From NCBI RefSeq assembly GCF_026552795.1, contig NZ_JANFPI010000005.1, positions 1-64,000 of the forward strand: a stretch of DNA of 64,000 nt, given 5' to 3'. The notes beneath the pieces are model-generated. The model ran no database searches, had not been told where the DNA came from, and saw only the letters and a list, made by a program, of their open reading frames with translations. This DNA comes from Ectorhizobium quercum (lineage in GTDB: Bacteria; Pseudomonadota; Alphaproteobacteria; Rhizobiales; Rhizobiaceae). Positions 19,390 through 29,400 of the stretch are shown piece by piece. How positions within the stretch are numbered: position 1 is the first letter of the stretch; every line of letters starts with the position of its first letter. Both the position numbers and the translations under genes were made by a program.

Positions 19390-21377
19390 TCCGCCGCCTC
19401 CAGCGCCGGGGTCTTCGCCGGCTTTGCCCGCCGCGCCGGTGCGCCGACCCGCAGGCGCCGGTCGCTCAGGGAAACGAAGCCGCCCGCCATCATCACCAGC
19501 GCACCGCCCCAGATCAGCAGCACATAGGGCTTCCACCACACACGCACGACGATGCCGCCGTTCGTCATCGGATCGCCGAGCGAGATGTAGAGCTGGCTGG
19601 TCCCGAAGGTGATGATGCCCGCTTCGGTCGTCGGCATGCGGCGCGCCGTGTAAAGGCGCTTGGAAGACCACGTATCGGCAACCTGCCGGCCGTCGCGCAC
19701 GATGCTGAAATGTCCCTGTTCCTCGGTGAAGTTCGGCCCGCTGGCCGAGCGCATGCCGTCGAACGTCACCTGAAAGCCACCGGCCTCGACGACCTGCCCC
19801 GGCTTCATCTCGACCACCGTCTCGGTCTCGAAGGTGGTGACGGCGACGATCCCCAGAACGGTAATGCCGAGCCCCGCGTGGCCGAGGGCGGTGCCGAACG
19901 CCGAGCGCGGCAGGCCCGCGAACCGCCTCCAGCCGACGGACAGCGACGTCTTGCCGAAGCCGGCGCGATACCAGAGGTCGGCAATGGCGCCGAAGACCAG
20001 GAAAAAGCCCGCCGTCAGGCCCAGCACCGCCAGAACCGGTCCGCCATGCCGGACGTAGAACAGCACCAGAGCCGCCGCGAAAGCCAGGCCCGCGGCGACG
20101 TAGAGCCGCTGCAACGCGCCGAGCAGGTCGCCGCGCTTCCAGGCCAGCAGCGGGCCGAACGGAACGGCCAGCAGCAGCGGCGCCATCAGCAGGCCGAAGG
20201 TCAGGTTGAAGAACGGCGCTCCGACCGAGATCTTCTCGCCCGTCAGCGTTTCCAGCACGAGCGGATAAAGCGTGCCGATCAGCACCGAGGCGGTCGAGAC
20301 CGTCAGGATGAGATTGTTGAGAACCAGCGCACCCTCGCGCGAGATCGGCGCGAAGAGCCCGCCGGCCTTGAGCAGCGGCGCGCGCCAGGCGAACAGCGCG
20401 AAGGCGCCGCCGATGAAGACGGTCAGGATGCCGAGGATGAAGATGCCGCGCGACGGGTCGGTCGCGAAACTATGCACCGACGTCAGGACGCCCGACCGGA
20501 CGAGGAAGGTGCCGAGCAGCGACAGCGAGAAGGTGACGATCGCCAGAAGAACCGTCCAGATCTTCAGCGCCTCGCGCTTTTCCATGACGAGTGCGGAGTG
20601 GAGCAGCGCCGTGCCCGCCAGCCACGGCATCAGCGAGGCATTCTCCACCGGGTCCCAGAACCACCAGCCGCCCCAGCCGAGTTCATAATAGGCCCAGTAG
20701 GAGCCCATCGCGATGCCCGCCGTGAGGAACGTCCATGCCGCCAGCGCCCACGGCCGCACCCAGCGCGCCCAGGCAGCGTCCAGCCGTCCGTCGAGCAGCG
20801 CGGCGATGGCGAAGGAGAAGCAGACCGAGAACCCGACATAGCCGAGATAGAGCAGCGGCGGATGGATGGCCAGGCCGACATCCTGGAGGATCGGGTTCAG
20901 GTCCTCGCCTTCCGCCGGCACCGGATCGAGACGCATGAACGGATTGGAGGTGAGCAGGATGAACAGCGTGAAGGCCACCGTCATCCACGACTGTACGGCA
21001 AGCGTATTCGCCTTCAGCGTTTCCGGCAGGTTGCGGCCGAAAAAGGCCACCAGCGCGGAAAAGAAGGTCAGGATGAGCAGCCAGAGCATCATCGAGCCTT
21101 CATGGTTGCCCCACACGGCGGAAAAACGGAAAATGGCCGGCATCGCCGAGTGGGAGTTCTCCCACACGTTCTTCACGGAAAAATCGGATGTCTCGTAGGC
21201 CCAGGTCAGGGCGGAGAAGGAAATGAGGACCAGAAGGAACTGCGTCAGAGACCCCTTCGCGGCCAGTTCCATCATCCCCGTGTCGTTGCGCCGGGCGCCG
21301 ATGACGGGCAGGACGGAGACGAGGATCGCAACGGCGAGCGTGAGGACGAGCGCATAGTGGCCGATTTCGACGATCAT
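19386..21377 (-). CDS. cycK: heme lyase subunit CycK/CcmF
   Basis: 663-aa polytopic membrane protein that attaches heme to apocytochromes c. It has the tryptophan-rich WWD domain ([21 protein letters not shown]), about fifteen membrane helices and conserved periplasmic histidines. The start at 21377 overlaps the cycJ stop (ATGA at 21374-21377); an in-frame upstream start is less likely. It receives heme from CycJ. Confidence 0.95.
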   Translation of the reverse strand: MIVEIGHYALVLTLAVAILVSVLPVIGARRNDTGMMELAAKGSLTQFLLVLISFSALTWAYETSDFSVKNVWENSHSAMPAIFRFSAVWGNHEGSMMLWLLILTFFSALVAFFGRNLPETLKANTLAVQSWMTVAFTLFILLTSNPFMRLDPVPAEGEDLNPILQDVGLAIHPPLLYLGYVGFSVCFSFAIAALLDGRLDAAWARWVRPWALAAWTFLTAGIAMGSYWAYYELGWGGWWFWDPVENASLMPWLAGTALLHSALVMEKREALKIWTVLLAIVTFSLSLLGTFLVRSGVLTSVHSFATDPSRGIFILGILTVFIGGAFALFAWRAPLLKAGGLFAPISREGALVLNNLILTVSTASVLIGTLYPLVLETLTGEKISVGAPFFNLTFGLLMAPLLLAVPFGPLLAWKRGDLLGALQRLYVAAGLAFAAALVLFYVRHGGPVLAVLGLTAGFFLVFGAIADLWYRAGFGKTSLSVGWRRFAGLPRSAFGTALGHAGLGITVLGIVAVTTFETETVVEMKPGQVVEAGGFQVTFDGMRSASGPNFTEEQGHFSIVRDGRQVADTWSSKRLYTARRMPTTEAGIITFGTSQLYISLGDPMTNGGIVVRVWWKPYVLLIWGGALVMMAGGFVSLSDRRLRVGAPARRAKPAKTPALEAAE

Positions 21378-21826
21378 TGCGTCGCCTCCCCGGCATGCTG
21401 CCACATGCCCTCTTCCTTCAGGCGGTCGGCCACTTCCCTCGGCATGTAGTTCTCGTCATGCTTGGCCAGCACCGTATCGGCGGTGAAGCCCTGCAAGCCG
21501 TTCTCGAAACGCCCCTCGGTGACGACGCCCTGCCCCTCGCGGAACAGATCGGGCAGGATGCCGGTGTAGGACACCGGAATTTCGGTATTACCGTCCGTCA
21601 CCTTGAAGGAAACGGTCGAGCCCTCGCCCCGCACCACCGATCCTTCGGCGACGAGACCGCCGAGACGGATCCGCGTTCCGGGAACGATGTTCGACGCGGC
21701 GATATCGCCCGGCATGTAAAAATAGGCGACCGACTGGCCGAAGGCGAACATGATGAGAAGAACAGCGGCGATAATGAAGCTCATGCCTCCCGCGATCACG
21801 GTCAAACGCTTCTGCTTGCGTGTCAT
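21374..21826 (-). CDS. cycJ: periplasmic heme chaperone CycJ/CcmE
   Basis: 150 aa. Single N-terminal membrane anchor ([20 protein letters not shown]), then an OB-fold with the heme-binding motif [13 protein letters not shown], whose His binds heme covalently before transfer to CycK. It overlaps cycH by ATGA at 21823-21826. Confidence 0.95.
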   Translation of the reverse strand: MTRKQKRLTVIAGGMSFIIAAVLLIMFAFGQSVAYFYMPGDIAASNIVPGTRIRLGGLVAEGSVVRGEGSTVSFKVTDGNTEIPVSYTGILPDLFREGQGVVTEGRFENGLQGFTADTVLAKHDENYMPREVADRLKEEGMWQHAGEATQ

Positions 21827-22959
21827 TTCAGCGCTCCTTCCACATCGAGCCCCGCCGCCCTCGCCATCGCGACGAGCTGCTGCCCCTCGCTTCCGTCCGC
21901 CGGGAATGCCGACAGCGCCTCCCTGAGCGCGGCGACGGCCTTGTCCTTTTCACCGAGAACCGCATAGGAGCGCACGAGGCGCATCCAGCCCTCGAAATTC
22001 CCCGGTTCTTCCTTCAGCCTGGCATCGAGGCTCTCCACCATGCCACGGATCATTTCCTGCCGATCGCCGGCATCCATGCCGGCCGCGGCCTCCACATCGG
22101 CGTCGGTCGGGCCTCCGGGGGGCGCTGGAGCGGGCGCCCCGCCACCGTTTCTGGCGATATGCTCGCGAAGCAGCGGCTGCCAGGGTGCATCGGCCGGCGT
22201 TTCCTTCTGCAACGCCTCGAATGCAGCCCTCGCCTCGTCGCGGCGCCCGGCCTGTTCGAGCGCCAGCGCCAGATAGAAGCGCGCCCGCGGATTTTCCGGG
22301 TCGCGGCGCACGGCTTCCCGGAAGGCGGCATTCGCGTCGTCGGTTATGACGCCCCGGTTGCTGGCGACCAGCGTCTCGCCCAGCCCGGTGACACGCTCGG
22401 CGCTGACGCCAAGATAACGGATCGCGTTGCGATAGGCGAGTTCGGCGTCGCCCAGGCGGCCGGCACGGAAATAGATCGGTGCAAGAATGTCCCAGCCCTT
22501 GCCGTCCGTCGGATTCTCCGCCAGATGCCGCTCGGCCTTCGCGACCAGAAGCTCGATGTTGTTGCCGGGATTTTCCAGCCGCGCGGCCAGGGGCTGATCC
22601 GGCGTCCCGGGACTGCCGGTCAGCAAGTAAAGACAGAGCCCCGTCGCCGGCAGCACGACGACGACGGCCACGGCGGCCGCCTGCCTCAGCCTTGCGGCAG
22701 ACATTGCGCGTGCGCTGGCGGACCGGCCGGCGGACGCGGCGATCAGGCGGCGGCCGATCTCGGCACGGGCATATTCGGCCTCTTCGGCGCCGATCAGCCC
22801 TTCGGCGAGATCCCGGTCGACCTCCTTCAGCTGATCCTTGTAGACCTCGGCCTCGCCCGCGCGGCCGGCATCCGCCTCCCGCCCGGGCCGCAGCAGCGGC
22901 TTGAGCAGGAAAGCTGCCACGGCAGCGGTCAATACGGCGACGATGATCCAGAACAGCAT
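21823..22959 (-). CDS. cycH: cytochrome c biogenesis protein CycH/CcmI
   Basis: 378 aa, first gene of the cycHJKL operon. The N-terminus carries two membrane helices ([21 protein letters not shown] and [18 protein letters not shown]) with a cytoplasmic loop between them, and the rest is TPR-rich (repeats from ~[22 protein letters not shown] to the end) for holding apocytochrome c. No strong Shine-Dalgarno site is seen at 22959. In R. leguminosarum the cycHJKL and feuPQ loci are neighbours, as here. Confidence 0.92.
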   Translation of the reverse strand: MLFWIIVAVLTAAVAAFLLKPLLRPGREADAGRAGEAEVYKDQLKEVDRDLAEGLIGAEEAEYARAEIGRRLIAASAGRSASARAMSAARLRQAAAVAVVVVLPATGLCLYLLTGSPGTPDQPLAARLENPGNNIELLVAKAERHLAENPTDGKGWDILAPIYFRAGRLGDAELAYRNAIRYLGVSAERVTGLGETLVASNRGVITDDANAAFREAVRRDPENPRARFYLALALEQAGRRDEARAAFEALQKETPADAPWQPLLREHIARNGGGAPAPAPPGGPTDADVEAAAGMDAGDRQEMIRGMVESLDARLKEEPGNFEGWMRLVRSYAVLGEKDKAVAALREALSAFPADGSEGQQLVAMARAAGLDVEGALK

Positions 22960-23121
22960 GAAGGCCCGTTTACGTTAGCCGGCGGCCCATTCCAACAGCC
23001 AAACCGGACATGACACGAAGTTGAGGCGTTAGGCCGCAGCCTCACGCCGCCTTCCGGGCATCCGGCCGGAAGGGTCGTTCCAATCATTGTCTAACGGGTT
23101 CAGGCTGGCCTTGGCCTTGAC

Positions 23122-23547
23122 TTATGTCAACGGTGTCCAGGTTCCGTCGGGGTTGCGGCAAGCTGCCCCACGCACCGTGGTCTGCCTGCCTGAAGCGTCG
23201 ATCGTGTGGCGGTACTGGCGACAATTCTGCGTCCCCACCTGATAGGGCGCGGAAGCCACGACGCTGCCCTTCCCGTCGCGTCCCTCCCACACGACGGGCT
23301 GGCCGCCGGGCGCGGCCTCGAGGGCGCGATACTCCGCCTCGAGCGCGCGCTGCGTATCGCTGCCGCCGAAGGACATGCCGCTGCGGGAGATGATACCACC
23401 TTGAAGCGCATTGAGATAGGCAGCCGAACCGGAGCCGCCGCTCAGCAGCAAACCGCCGCCGGTGGCGCTGTTGCGCGAGGCGCATCCGCTGGCGACGAGC
23501 GCCGCCAGACAGGGAAACAGAATGATGCGGGCCAGGGAGAGCTTCAT
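23122..23547 (-). CDS. small outer-envelope lipoprotein, RT0821/Lpp0805-type
   Basis: 141 aa with a lipoprotein signal peptide (MKLSLARIILFPCLAALVASGC) whose Cys at ~22 is the lipidation site. The next 40 residues are Gly/Ser rich. The C-terminal part (RALEAEYRALEAAPGGQPVVW...CRQYRHTIDASGRQTTVRGAACRNPDGTW) resembles the 17-kDa-antigen/RT0821 surface-protein family. Function unknown. The ATG at 23547 starts the signal peptide; the longer open frame upstream does not look coding. It lies 90 nt beyond the end of feuQ on the same strand. Confidence 0.78.
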   Translation of the reverse strand: MKLSLARIILFPCLAALVASGCASRNSATGGGLLLSGGSGSAAYLNALQGGIISRSGMSFGGSDTQRALEAEYRALEAAPGGQPVVWEGRDGKGSVVASAPYQVGTQNCRQYRHTIDASGRQTTVRGAACRNPDGTWTPLT

Positions 23548-23637
23548 GTTACGATCCGTGCAGACAAAATGCGCCTCGCTGCCACATCGGCAATCCGGCA
23601 TTCCTGTTTTTCATGTTTTCTCTTGTTTTTCCAGTCG

Positions 23638-25053
23638 TCACACATGTTCTTTCACCACGGCCGGCAAAAGCAAGCGGGCTTTCAGTCCGCCGCCGTCTCC
23701 GCGCGACAATGTGAGCGTTCCGTGATACTCGCCGGCGATCTCCCGAACGATGGAAAGGCCGAGGCCCGTTCCCGGTTTGCTCTCGTCGAGCCGGGTACCG
23801 CGCTTGAGGGCTTTTTCGATCTGCCCTGAATCGAGACCGGGACCGTCGTCTTCTACCAGAAGTTCTATCCAGTGGCGCTTGCCCTGCCCGTCACCCTCTT
23901 CGGCCTCGACAGGTTCGGCACTGATATCGACGCGCCTTACGGCATAGCGGGCGGCATTCTCGATCAGGTTCCCGACCACTTCCTCGACATCCTGCTGTTC
24001 CATCGCCAGCATCAGGCCCGACTGCGCGATGGCCAGCTCGAAATGGGTATCCGGGTTCAGGCGGCGCATGACGCGCACCAGCCGCTCGATCACCGGGTCC
24101 ACCTCGGTGCGGGCGAGAACCGATTCGCGCTGGGCGGCGATCCGCGCGCGATGCAGGTAGGTCTGCACCTGCGCCTGCATCGCTTCCGCCTGGGCGCGGA
24201 CGACATCGCCCTGCTGCTTCTCGATCAGGGTCGCCTCGTTGAGCAGGACGGCAATCGGGGTCTTCAGCGAATGGGCGAGATTGCCGACCTGCATGCGGGC
24301 GCGCTCGACGAGGCGCCGGTTGCTGTCGATCAGCGCGTTCATCTCGTTGGCCAGCGGCTGGATTTCCCGCGGGAAATCGCCCTCCAGCCGTTCCGCCTCG
24401 CCGTTTCGCACCTTGCCCAGCGCCGCACGGGCCCGGTCGAGCGGCTTGAGGCCATAGAGAATGGCAAGGCCGTTCAGCAGAAGGCTGCCGAAGCCGAAAA
24501 CGGCCAGCGCGACGTGCAGGCTGCGGGAAAAATCGGCGATCTGCTCTTCCACCACCGCCAGATTGCCGGTCACGCGGAAGCGGGCCGCACGGCCCTCGCC
24601 GTCCAGAATGACCTCGGTTTCGGCCACCTGCACGCGGTTGCCGCTGCTGTCGCGCAATGCATAGAAGCGTTCGTAGCGCCGGTCGAACGGCGCCTCCAGC
24701 ACGCTCGGCACCGCAAGGCCCGATACGCCGAGCGACGACGACACGAGCGCCGGCGTGGAAAAATTGCCGAGCGGCTCGACCACCCAGTACCAGCCGCTTC
24801 CCGGCTGGGAAAAGCGCAGGTCGCCGAGCTGCGGCGTGCCGGTAATCGCCTGCTGGTCGTTGATCGAGATGGCGTTGATGACGTTGTAGAGCTGCGCGCG
24901 CAGGATGTCGTTGAAACCGCGCTCGGTCGATTCGCGATAAAGCTTGGAAATCGCAAAGGAAATACCGACGAGCGCCAGCGCCGACCACAGCGTCGCCAGA
25001 AGAAGCACGCGCGCCGTCAGCGATGCCGTCCGGCTCTTCACCGCGCCGGTCAT
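23638..25053 (-). CDS. feuQ: sensor histidine kinase FeuQ
   Basis: 471 aa. Two membrane helices (ARVLLLATLWSALALVGISFAI and FGFGSLLLNGLAILYGL) flank a periplasmic sensor of ~150 residues. The phospho-acceptor is in NLAHSLKTPIAVLL, the N box is NLIENAARYAV, and the G box is GTGLGLSIV. It is partnered with FeuP, 43 nt upstream. In rhizobia FeuQ/FeuP controls cyclic glucan export and osmoadaptation and was first tied to iron uptake. The ATG at 25053 has a poor ribosome site; an in-frame TTG at 25074 is an alternative. Confidence 0.88.
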   Translation of the reverse strand: MTGAVKSRTASLTARVLLLATLWSALALVGISFAISKLYRESTERGFNDILRAQLYNVINAISINDQQAITGTPQLGDLRFSQPGSGWYWVVEPLGNFSTPALVSSSLGVSGLAVPSVLEAPFDRRYERFYALRDSSGNRVQVAETEVILDGEGRAARFRVTGNLAVVEEQIADFSRSLHVALAVFGFGSLLLNGLAILYGLKPLDRARAALGKVRNGEAERLEGDFPREIQPLANEMNALIDSNRRLVERARMQVGNLAHSLKTPIAVLLNEATLIEKQQGDVVRAQAEAMQAQVQTYLHRARIAAQRESVLARTEVDPVIERLVRVMRRLNPDTHFELAIAQSGLMLAMEQQDVEEVVGNLIENAARYAVRRVDISAEPVEAEEGDGQGKRHWIELLVEDDGPGLDSGQIEKALKRGTRLDESKPGTGLGLSIVREIAGEYHGTLTLSRGDGGGLKARLLLPAVVKEHV

Positions 25054-25096
25054 GTCCTGAAACGCTTTCGGCAATCGCGACGGCGGATAGCCATGC

Positions 25097-25756
25097 TCAG
25101 GGTTCCTGCATGCGGTAGCCGAGACCGCGCACCGTTTCGATCAGGTCGACGCCGAGCTTCTTGCGCAAGCGGCCGACGAACACCTCGATCGTGTTGGAAT
25201 CGCGGTCGAAATCCTGATCGTACATATGCTCCACGAGTTCCGTGCGCGAAACGACCTGTCCCATGTGGTGCATGAGATAGGAAAGCAGGCGAAACTCGTG
25301 CGACGTCAGCTTCAACGCGACGCCGTCGACGGTCGCCTTCGAGCTCTTGGTGTCCAGCCGCACCGGCCCGCAGACCAGCTCGGACGAGGCATGGCCGGCG
25401 GCACGGCGGATCAGGGCGCGGATGCGGGCCAGCACTTCCTCGACGTGGAACGGCTTCGTCACATAATCGTCGGCGCCGGCATCGATGCCGGCCACCTTGT
25501 CGCTCCAGCGGTCGCGAGCGGTCAGGATCAGCACGGGCGTCACCTTGCCGGCCGTGCGCCACTTCTCCACCACCGTGATGCCATCCATCACGGGCAGGCC
25601 GATATCGAGAATGACGGCGTCGTAGGGCTCGGTATCGCCGAGATAATGCCCCTCCTCGCCGTCATAGGCCTGATCGACCACATAGCCCGCTTCCTTGAGA
25701 GCATCGGCGAGCTGCCGGTTCAGGTTGACATCATCCTCGACGACCAGAATGCGCAT
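25097..25756 (-). CDS. feuP: response regulator FeuP
   Basis: 219-aa OmpR/PhoB-type regulator: receiver with VVEDDVN, phospho-acceptor in VILDIGLPVMDG and Lys in DYVTKPFHV, then a winged helix with LTSHEFRLLSYLMHHMGQVVSR and VFVGRLRKKLG. AAGGGGA 8 nt before the ATG at 25756 sets the start. It sits between feuN and feuQ on the same strand. By homology with Sinorhizobium it activates genes such as ndvA; no target site was identified here. Confidence 0.9.
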   Translation of the reverse strand: MRILVVEDDVNLNRQLADALKEAGYVVDQAYDGEEGHYLGDTEPYDAVILDIGLPVMDGITVVEKWRTAGKVTPVLILTARDRWSDKVAGIDAGADDYVTKPFHVEEVLARIRALIRRAAGHASSELVCGPVRLDTKSSKATVDGVALKLTSHEFRLLSYLMHHMGQVVSRTELVEHMYDQDFDRDSNTIEVFVGRLRKKLGVDLIETVRGLGYRMQEP

Positions 25757-25881
25757 TTCGTCCCCTTCGCGAGACCCGCCACCCGTCCCGGGCGCTGCGG
25801 GCCATCCCCCGTTATGACCTTGTCGTGCCTTTTCGCTGCGCCGCATCATCAGCCTGCGGCAGGGCTTCTGCCAGGCGCTAG

Positions 25882-26139
25882 CTACATGGGCAGCTTCACC
25901 GTCACCTTGCGCGGCCGTTCGTTGCCGTTGCCCTGCACGAGCACGGTGATGACGCAGCTCTGCCCGTCGGGAGCCGGCTGCGCGGAAAGAAGTTCGCCAC
26001 CCGTCTGCGCCACCGCCTTGCTCGCCGCGGCGCGGCAATCGGCGGCAGCCAGATACACCTCCGCCCGAGGCAACCCGTCCGTCGAAGAGAAGCCTGAAAG
26101 GCCTGCCGCCAGCGCGGTTATGATCAGGGGTGATGCCAT
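25882..26139 (-). CDS. feuN: small periplasmic protein, FeuN-like inhibitor of FeuQ
   Basis: 85 aa with a short hydrophobic N-terminus (PLIITALAAGLSGFS) that could be a signal peptide, and a mature part with two cysteines (AADCRAA and GQSCVIT) ending in RPRKVTVKLPM. Position immediately upstream of feuP (125 nt), size and export signal match FeuN of Sinorhizobium meliloti, a periplasmic negative regulator of FeuQ whose loss is lethal there. The call rests mainly on position and architecture. Confidence 0.65.
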   Translation of the reverse strand: MASPLIITALAAGLSGFSSTDGLPRAEVYLAAADCRAAASKAVAQTGGELLSAQPAPDGQSCVITVLVQGNGNERPRKVTVKLPM

Positions 26140-26244
26140 AACTCGATTTCCATCATGAATTACCGTGACACAGTATGTAACTGACTACGGCTGAATGGCA
26201 AATGAATGGCAGCGAGGCCCTCTCCGTGCGCCGGCAAACTCCGT

Positions 26245-26448
26245 TCACTTTTGCGAAATCGCCTGCGTCGCCGTCAGGCGACCATAGAGCGCCAGAATGC
26301 CGCCGAGCGCACCGGCGATCGTGGAGACCGCATCCGTCAGCTCCGCCTGTTCGGCTTCCCCGAACTCGTATCCGGCCACCCTGAGCAAGGAAGCGACGAT
26401 CACGACCAGCGCCCCCCAGATCGTCTTCGACTGATACCACTTCTTCAT
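26245..26448 (-). CDS. small holin-like membrane protein at the end of the GTA cluster
   Basis: 67 aa: a basic N-terminus (MKKWYQSKTIWG), one hydrophobic segment (ALVVIVASLLRVAGYEF), an acidic turn and a second hydrophobic segment (VSTIAGALGGILALYGRLTA). Size and two-segment layout resemble small phage holins. It is the last gene of the GTA transcript, 28 nt after the gp15 gene on the same strand. Lysis function is inference. Confidence 0.6.
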   Translation of the reverse strand: MKKWYQSKTIWGALVVIVASLLRVAGYEFGEAEQAELTDAVSTIAGALGGILALYGRLTATQAISQK

Positions 26449-26476
26449 CGCAATGTCCTTTCGTTCATGACAATCT

Positions 26477-29400
26477 TCATTGCACCGCAACCGTTTTCTC
26501 CGCCGGCACGCCGAGGCCGGCAAACCGTCCCTTCTGGCGTATCCGCAGCGCAAGGCTTGTGCGGGGCGATCCGAAATCGGCGGTTTCGTCGGCGGCCCCA
26601 TAGGTAACCCCGGTTCCCGCGACGTCGATGCTGCGGAGCACCGCGCCGTCGCCGGCAAGGACTTCCACCCGGAATTCCAGGCTGTCCTCGTCGAGCGGAA
26701 TGTCGGCCGCATGCCAGTTGTCGGCGTCGATGCGCCCGCGCCGCGTCCAGTCGAGGCGGATGTCGCCCGCCACTGTCCGGCGCGCGGCGATATGGACCGG
26801 CGACAGGGGCGTTTCCGCCCGCAGGCCGCCGGCGAATGCAAAGGGTCCGGCCATCCCGCCGGACGCTCCCGACGCCTCCGCGATCCAGTTGAAGGCAAGC
26901 CCCGCCTCCGCGCGCGTCAGCGCCAGCGGCAGGACCGCCTCGTCGAGCACGACAACAGCATTCTGCGGTGCGGCCCCGGCGAGCATGGCGTCCTCGCTGC
27001 CGCCCAGCCCCCGCAGCAGGCCCGTCAGCCGCCAGAGGCCGGCGGCGATCTCGTCCGCCGTGGTGAAGCCGATCACCTCCCAGGTGCCGTTGTCCGAGAA
27101 AACCGCGATCCGGTTGGCGCCGTTCAGCACCGCCAGTTCACTCGCCGAGGACAGTTCGCCCTGCCCCAGATCGACCGTCAGCGCGTTCGCCCGGTCGAAG
27201 CGCCCCGGCACGCCGGCTGCGAGGCGCTCGACGAGACGGCCCATTCTGGCGGGGCGCTCCAGCCGCACGCGCATGCGATAGGCTTCCGTGGAGGCCGACG
27301 ACGAAATCGTGATCCGCCGCCAGGGTCTGGCGAGCGCCGCCACTCTCGAAAACAGCATGGCATCGCCGTCCTCGTAGCGCGGCAGGTCGAGAAACCGGAC
27401 CAGCGGCGCGAAACCGGCCGCCGCCGTCGAGCCGTTCGCCGGGTTTTCCGCCAGAGGGGCGGGCAGCGCCGCGCCCGCCGGGGCCACTTCCCTCGCCTCC
27501 GCCCGCCGCAGGTCGCCTTCCTCGATCCGCCCGATCCTGAAATATCCCGCCGGCCCGTCCGTCAGGCGCACCACGTCGCCGGCGGTCAGTTCCGGCGCCT
27601 GCGGCGGCAGCGCAAAGCGGATGCTCCTGCGCGAAAGATGCTCGCCGCGCAGCCGCGCCTCCACCGCGGCAAGCGCCGTTTCGCGATGCACGGCGGCGGG
27701 CAGGCTGTCGCCCAGAAGCCTTGCGCTCGCACCCGGAATCCGCCGCGAACGCACGCTCGCCGCCTCGTAGCCGTTGTCCGGGTCGCTGAAACCGAGCAGC
27801 GCGCCCCCGGGAAAATCGCTGTCGTGACCGCGCGTTTCCTGCCACAGCGGGCCATCCTCTTCCTCGGCCAGAACGTCCAGCGTCACCGGCGCAAGGCTGA
27901 CGGCCGACTGCGAGCGGAAGACGAGCCGCCCGTCCTCCTCGGTCATGTCGATGCCGAAGGCGCTCGCCAGCGGCTCGATCAGGTCGCGCGCCGAAGCGAC
28001 ATCGCCCTGCACGTAACCGCCCAGATCACCGGAAACGCCGCTCACGTCGACGTCCGCAATCCCGTGATCGGTCAGCACCGCGGCGAGCGTATCGGCCAGC
28101 GTCGCATTGCCGAGCCGCCCGTTCAGCCAGTGGCCGGTCCGCCAGTTGCCGCCGTCGCTCCAGACGTCCGTCCGGGCCGGAAAGGCCGGATAGGGCCGGG
28201 CATCCCACGCCCAGAGGAAGATATTCCCGGGATCGACCGGATCGCCGGCCTGCCAATGGTCGAAATGGGCGTCCAGAAAGCGCCGCTGCTGGCTGTCGGC
28301 CCGCGCGCCGCTGGAAAAATAGGGCAGCCGGCTTTCCGCCGACTTCGGATCGACGAAAACGTTCGGCTGGTTCGCCCCCTTGTCGATTGCCGGGCAGCCG
28401 AGTTCGGTGAACCAGAGCGGCTTCGACCCCGGCACCCAGGCCGTGGGCACCACCTTCTCCGCGCCGCCCTCCCGCTCGTAATGCAGGCTCGACCACCAGC
28501 CGGCCAGATCCTTGTAGCGATAGACCCAGGGCTTGCCCGCAAGCCCGTCGGTGATCGGGCTGCGCAGGCGGGCCCTCCGGTCGGCCTCGCTGGCGTAATA
28601 CCAGTCGAAGCCCTCGCCGCCGGCGATCTGGCCGCGCATGGCCCGCGCGTCGTCGGCCAGCCGGAACCCGTCCGGGTTGGCCGTGGCCAGATCCTCGTCG
28701 CGCCAGTCGGAAAGCGGCATGTAATTGTCGATGCCGACCGCATCGATGGCGGGATGGGCCCAGAGCGGATCGAGGTGGAAGAACACGTCGCCGGAGCCGT
28801 CGGCAGGGTGATAGCCGAAATATTCGCTCCAGTCGGCGGCATAGGTCAGCTTCGCGCCCGCGCCCAGAACGGCCCGGACATCGGCGGCGAGCGCCGCCAG
28901 TTGCGACACGAAGGGAAATCCGCCCGCGCCGTCACGCAGCGTCGTCAGCCCCCGCATTTCCGAGCCGATGATGAAGCCGTCGACGCCGCCCGCCAGCTCG
29001 GCGAGTTTCGCATAATGCAGCACCATCCGCCTGTAGCCCTCGTCCGTCCCGGTAAAGACCGGCAGCCCACCGGAGACGGAAAAGTCGCCGATGGCGGCCG
29101 TGCCGCAGAAGGACGCGACCTGCCCCACGGTCGCGGATGTCGCATCCGCCTCCGGGGGAAAGCAGGTCAGCCGCCCCCGCCAGGGATAGGCCGCCTGCTC
29201 CGCGCCGCCGTAGGGGTCGGGCAAGCCGTTGCCGGGCGCGATGTCCATCATGACGAAGGGATAGAGGAACACCTTCAGGCCGCGGGCCTTCAGATCGGCG
29301 ATGGCCTGCATGACGCTGCGGTCGGACGGCGTCGAGCCGTAGGCGGGGCCACCGCCGCTGTCGCTGACGGCGTGCGCCTGCGCGCGTCTCAGGCCGGCGA

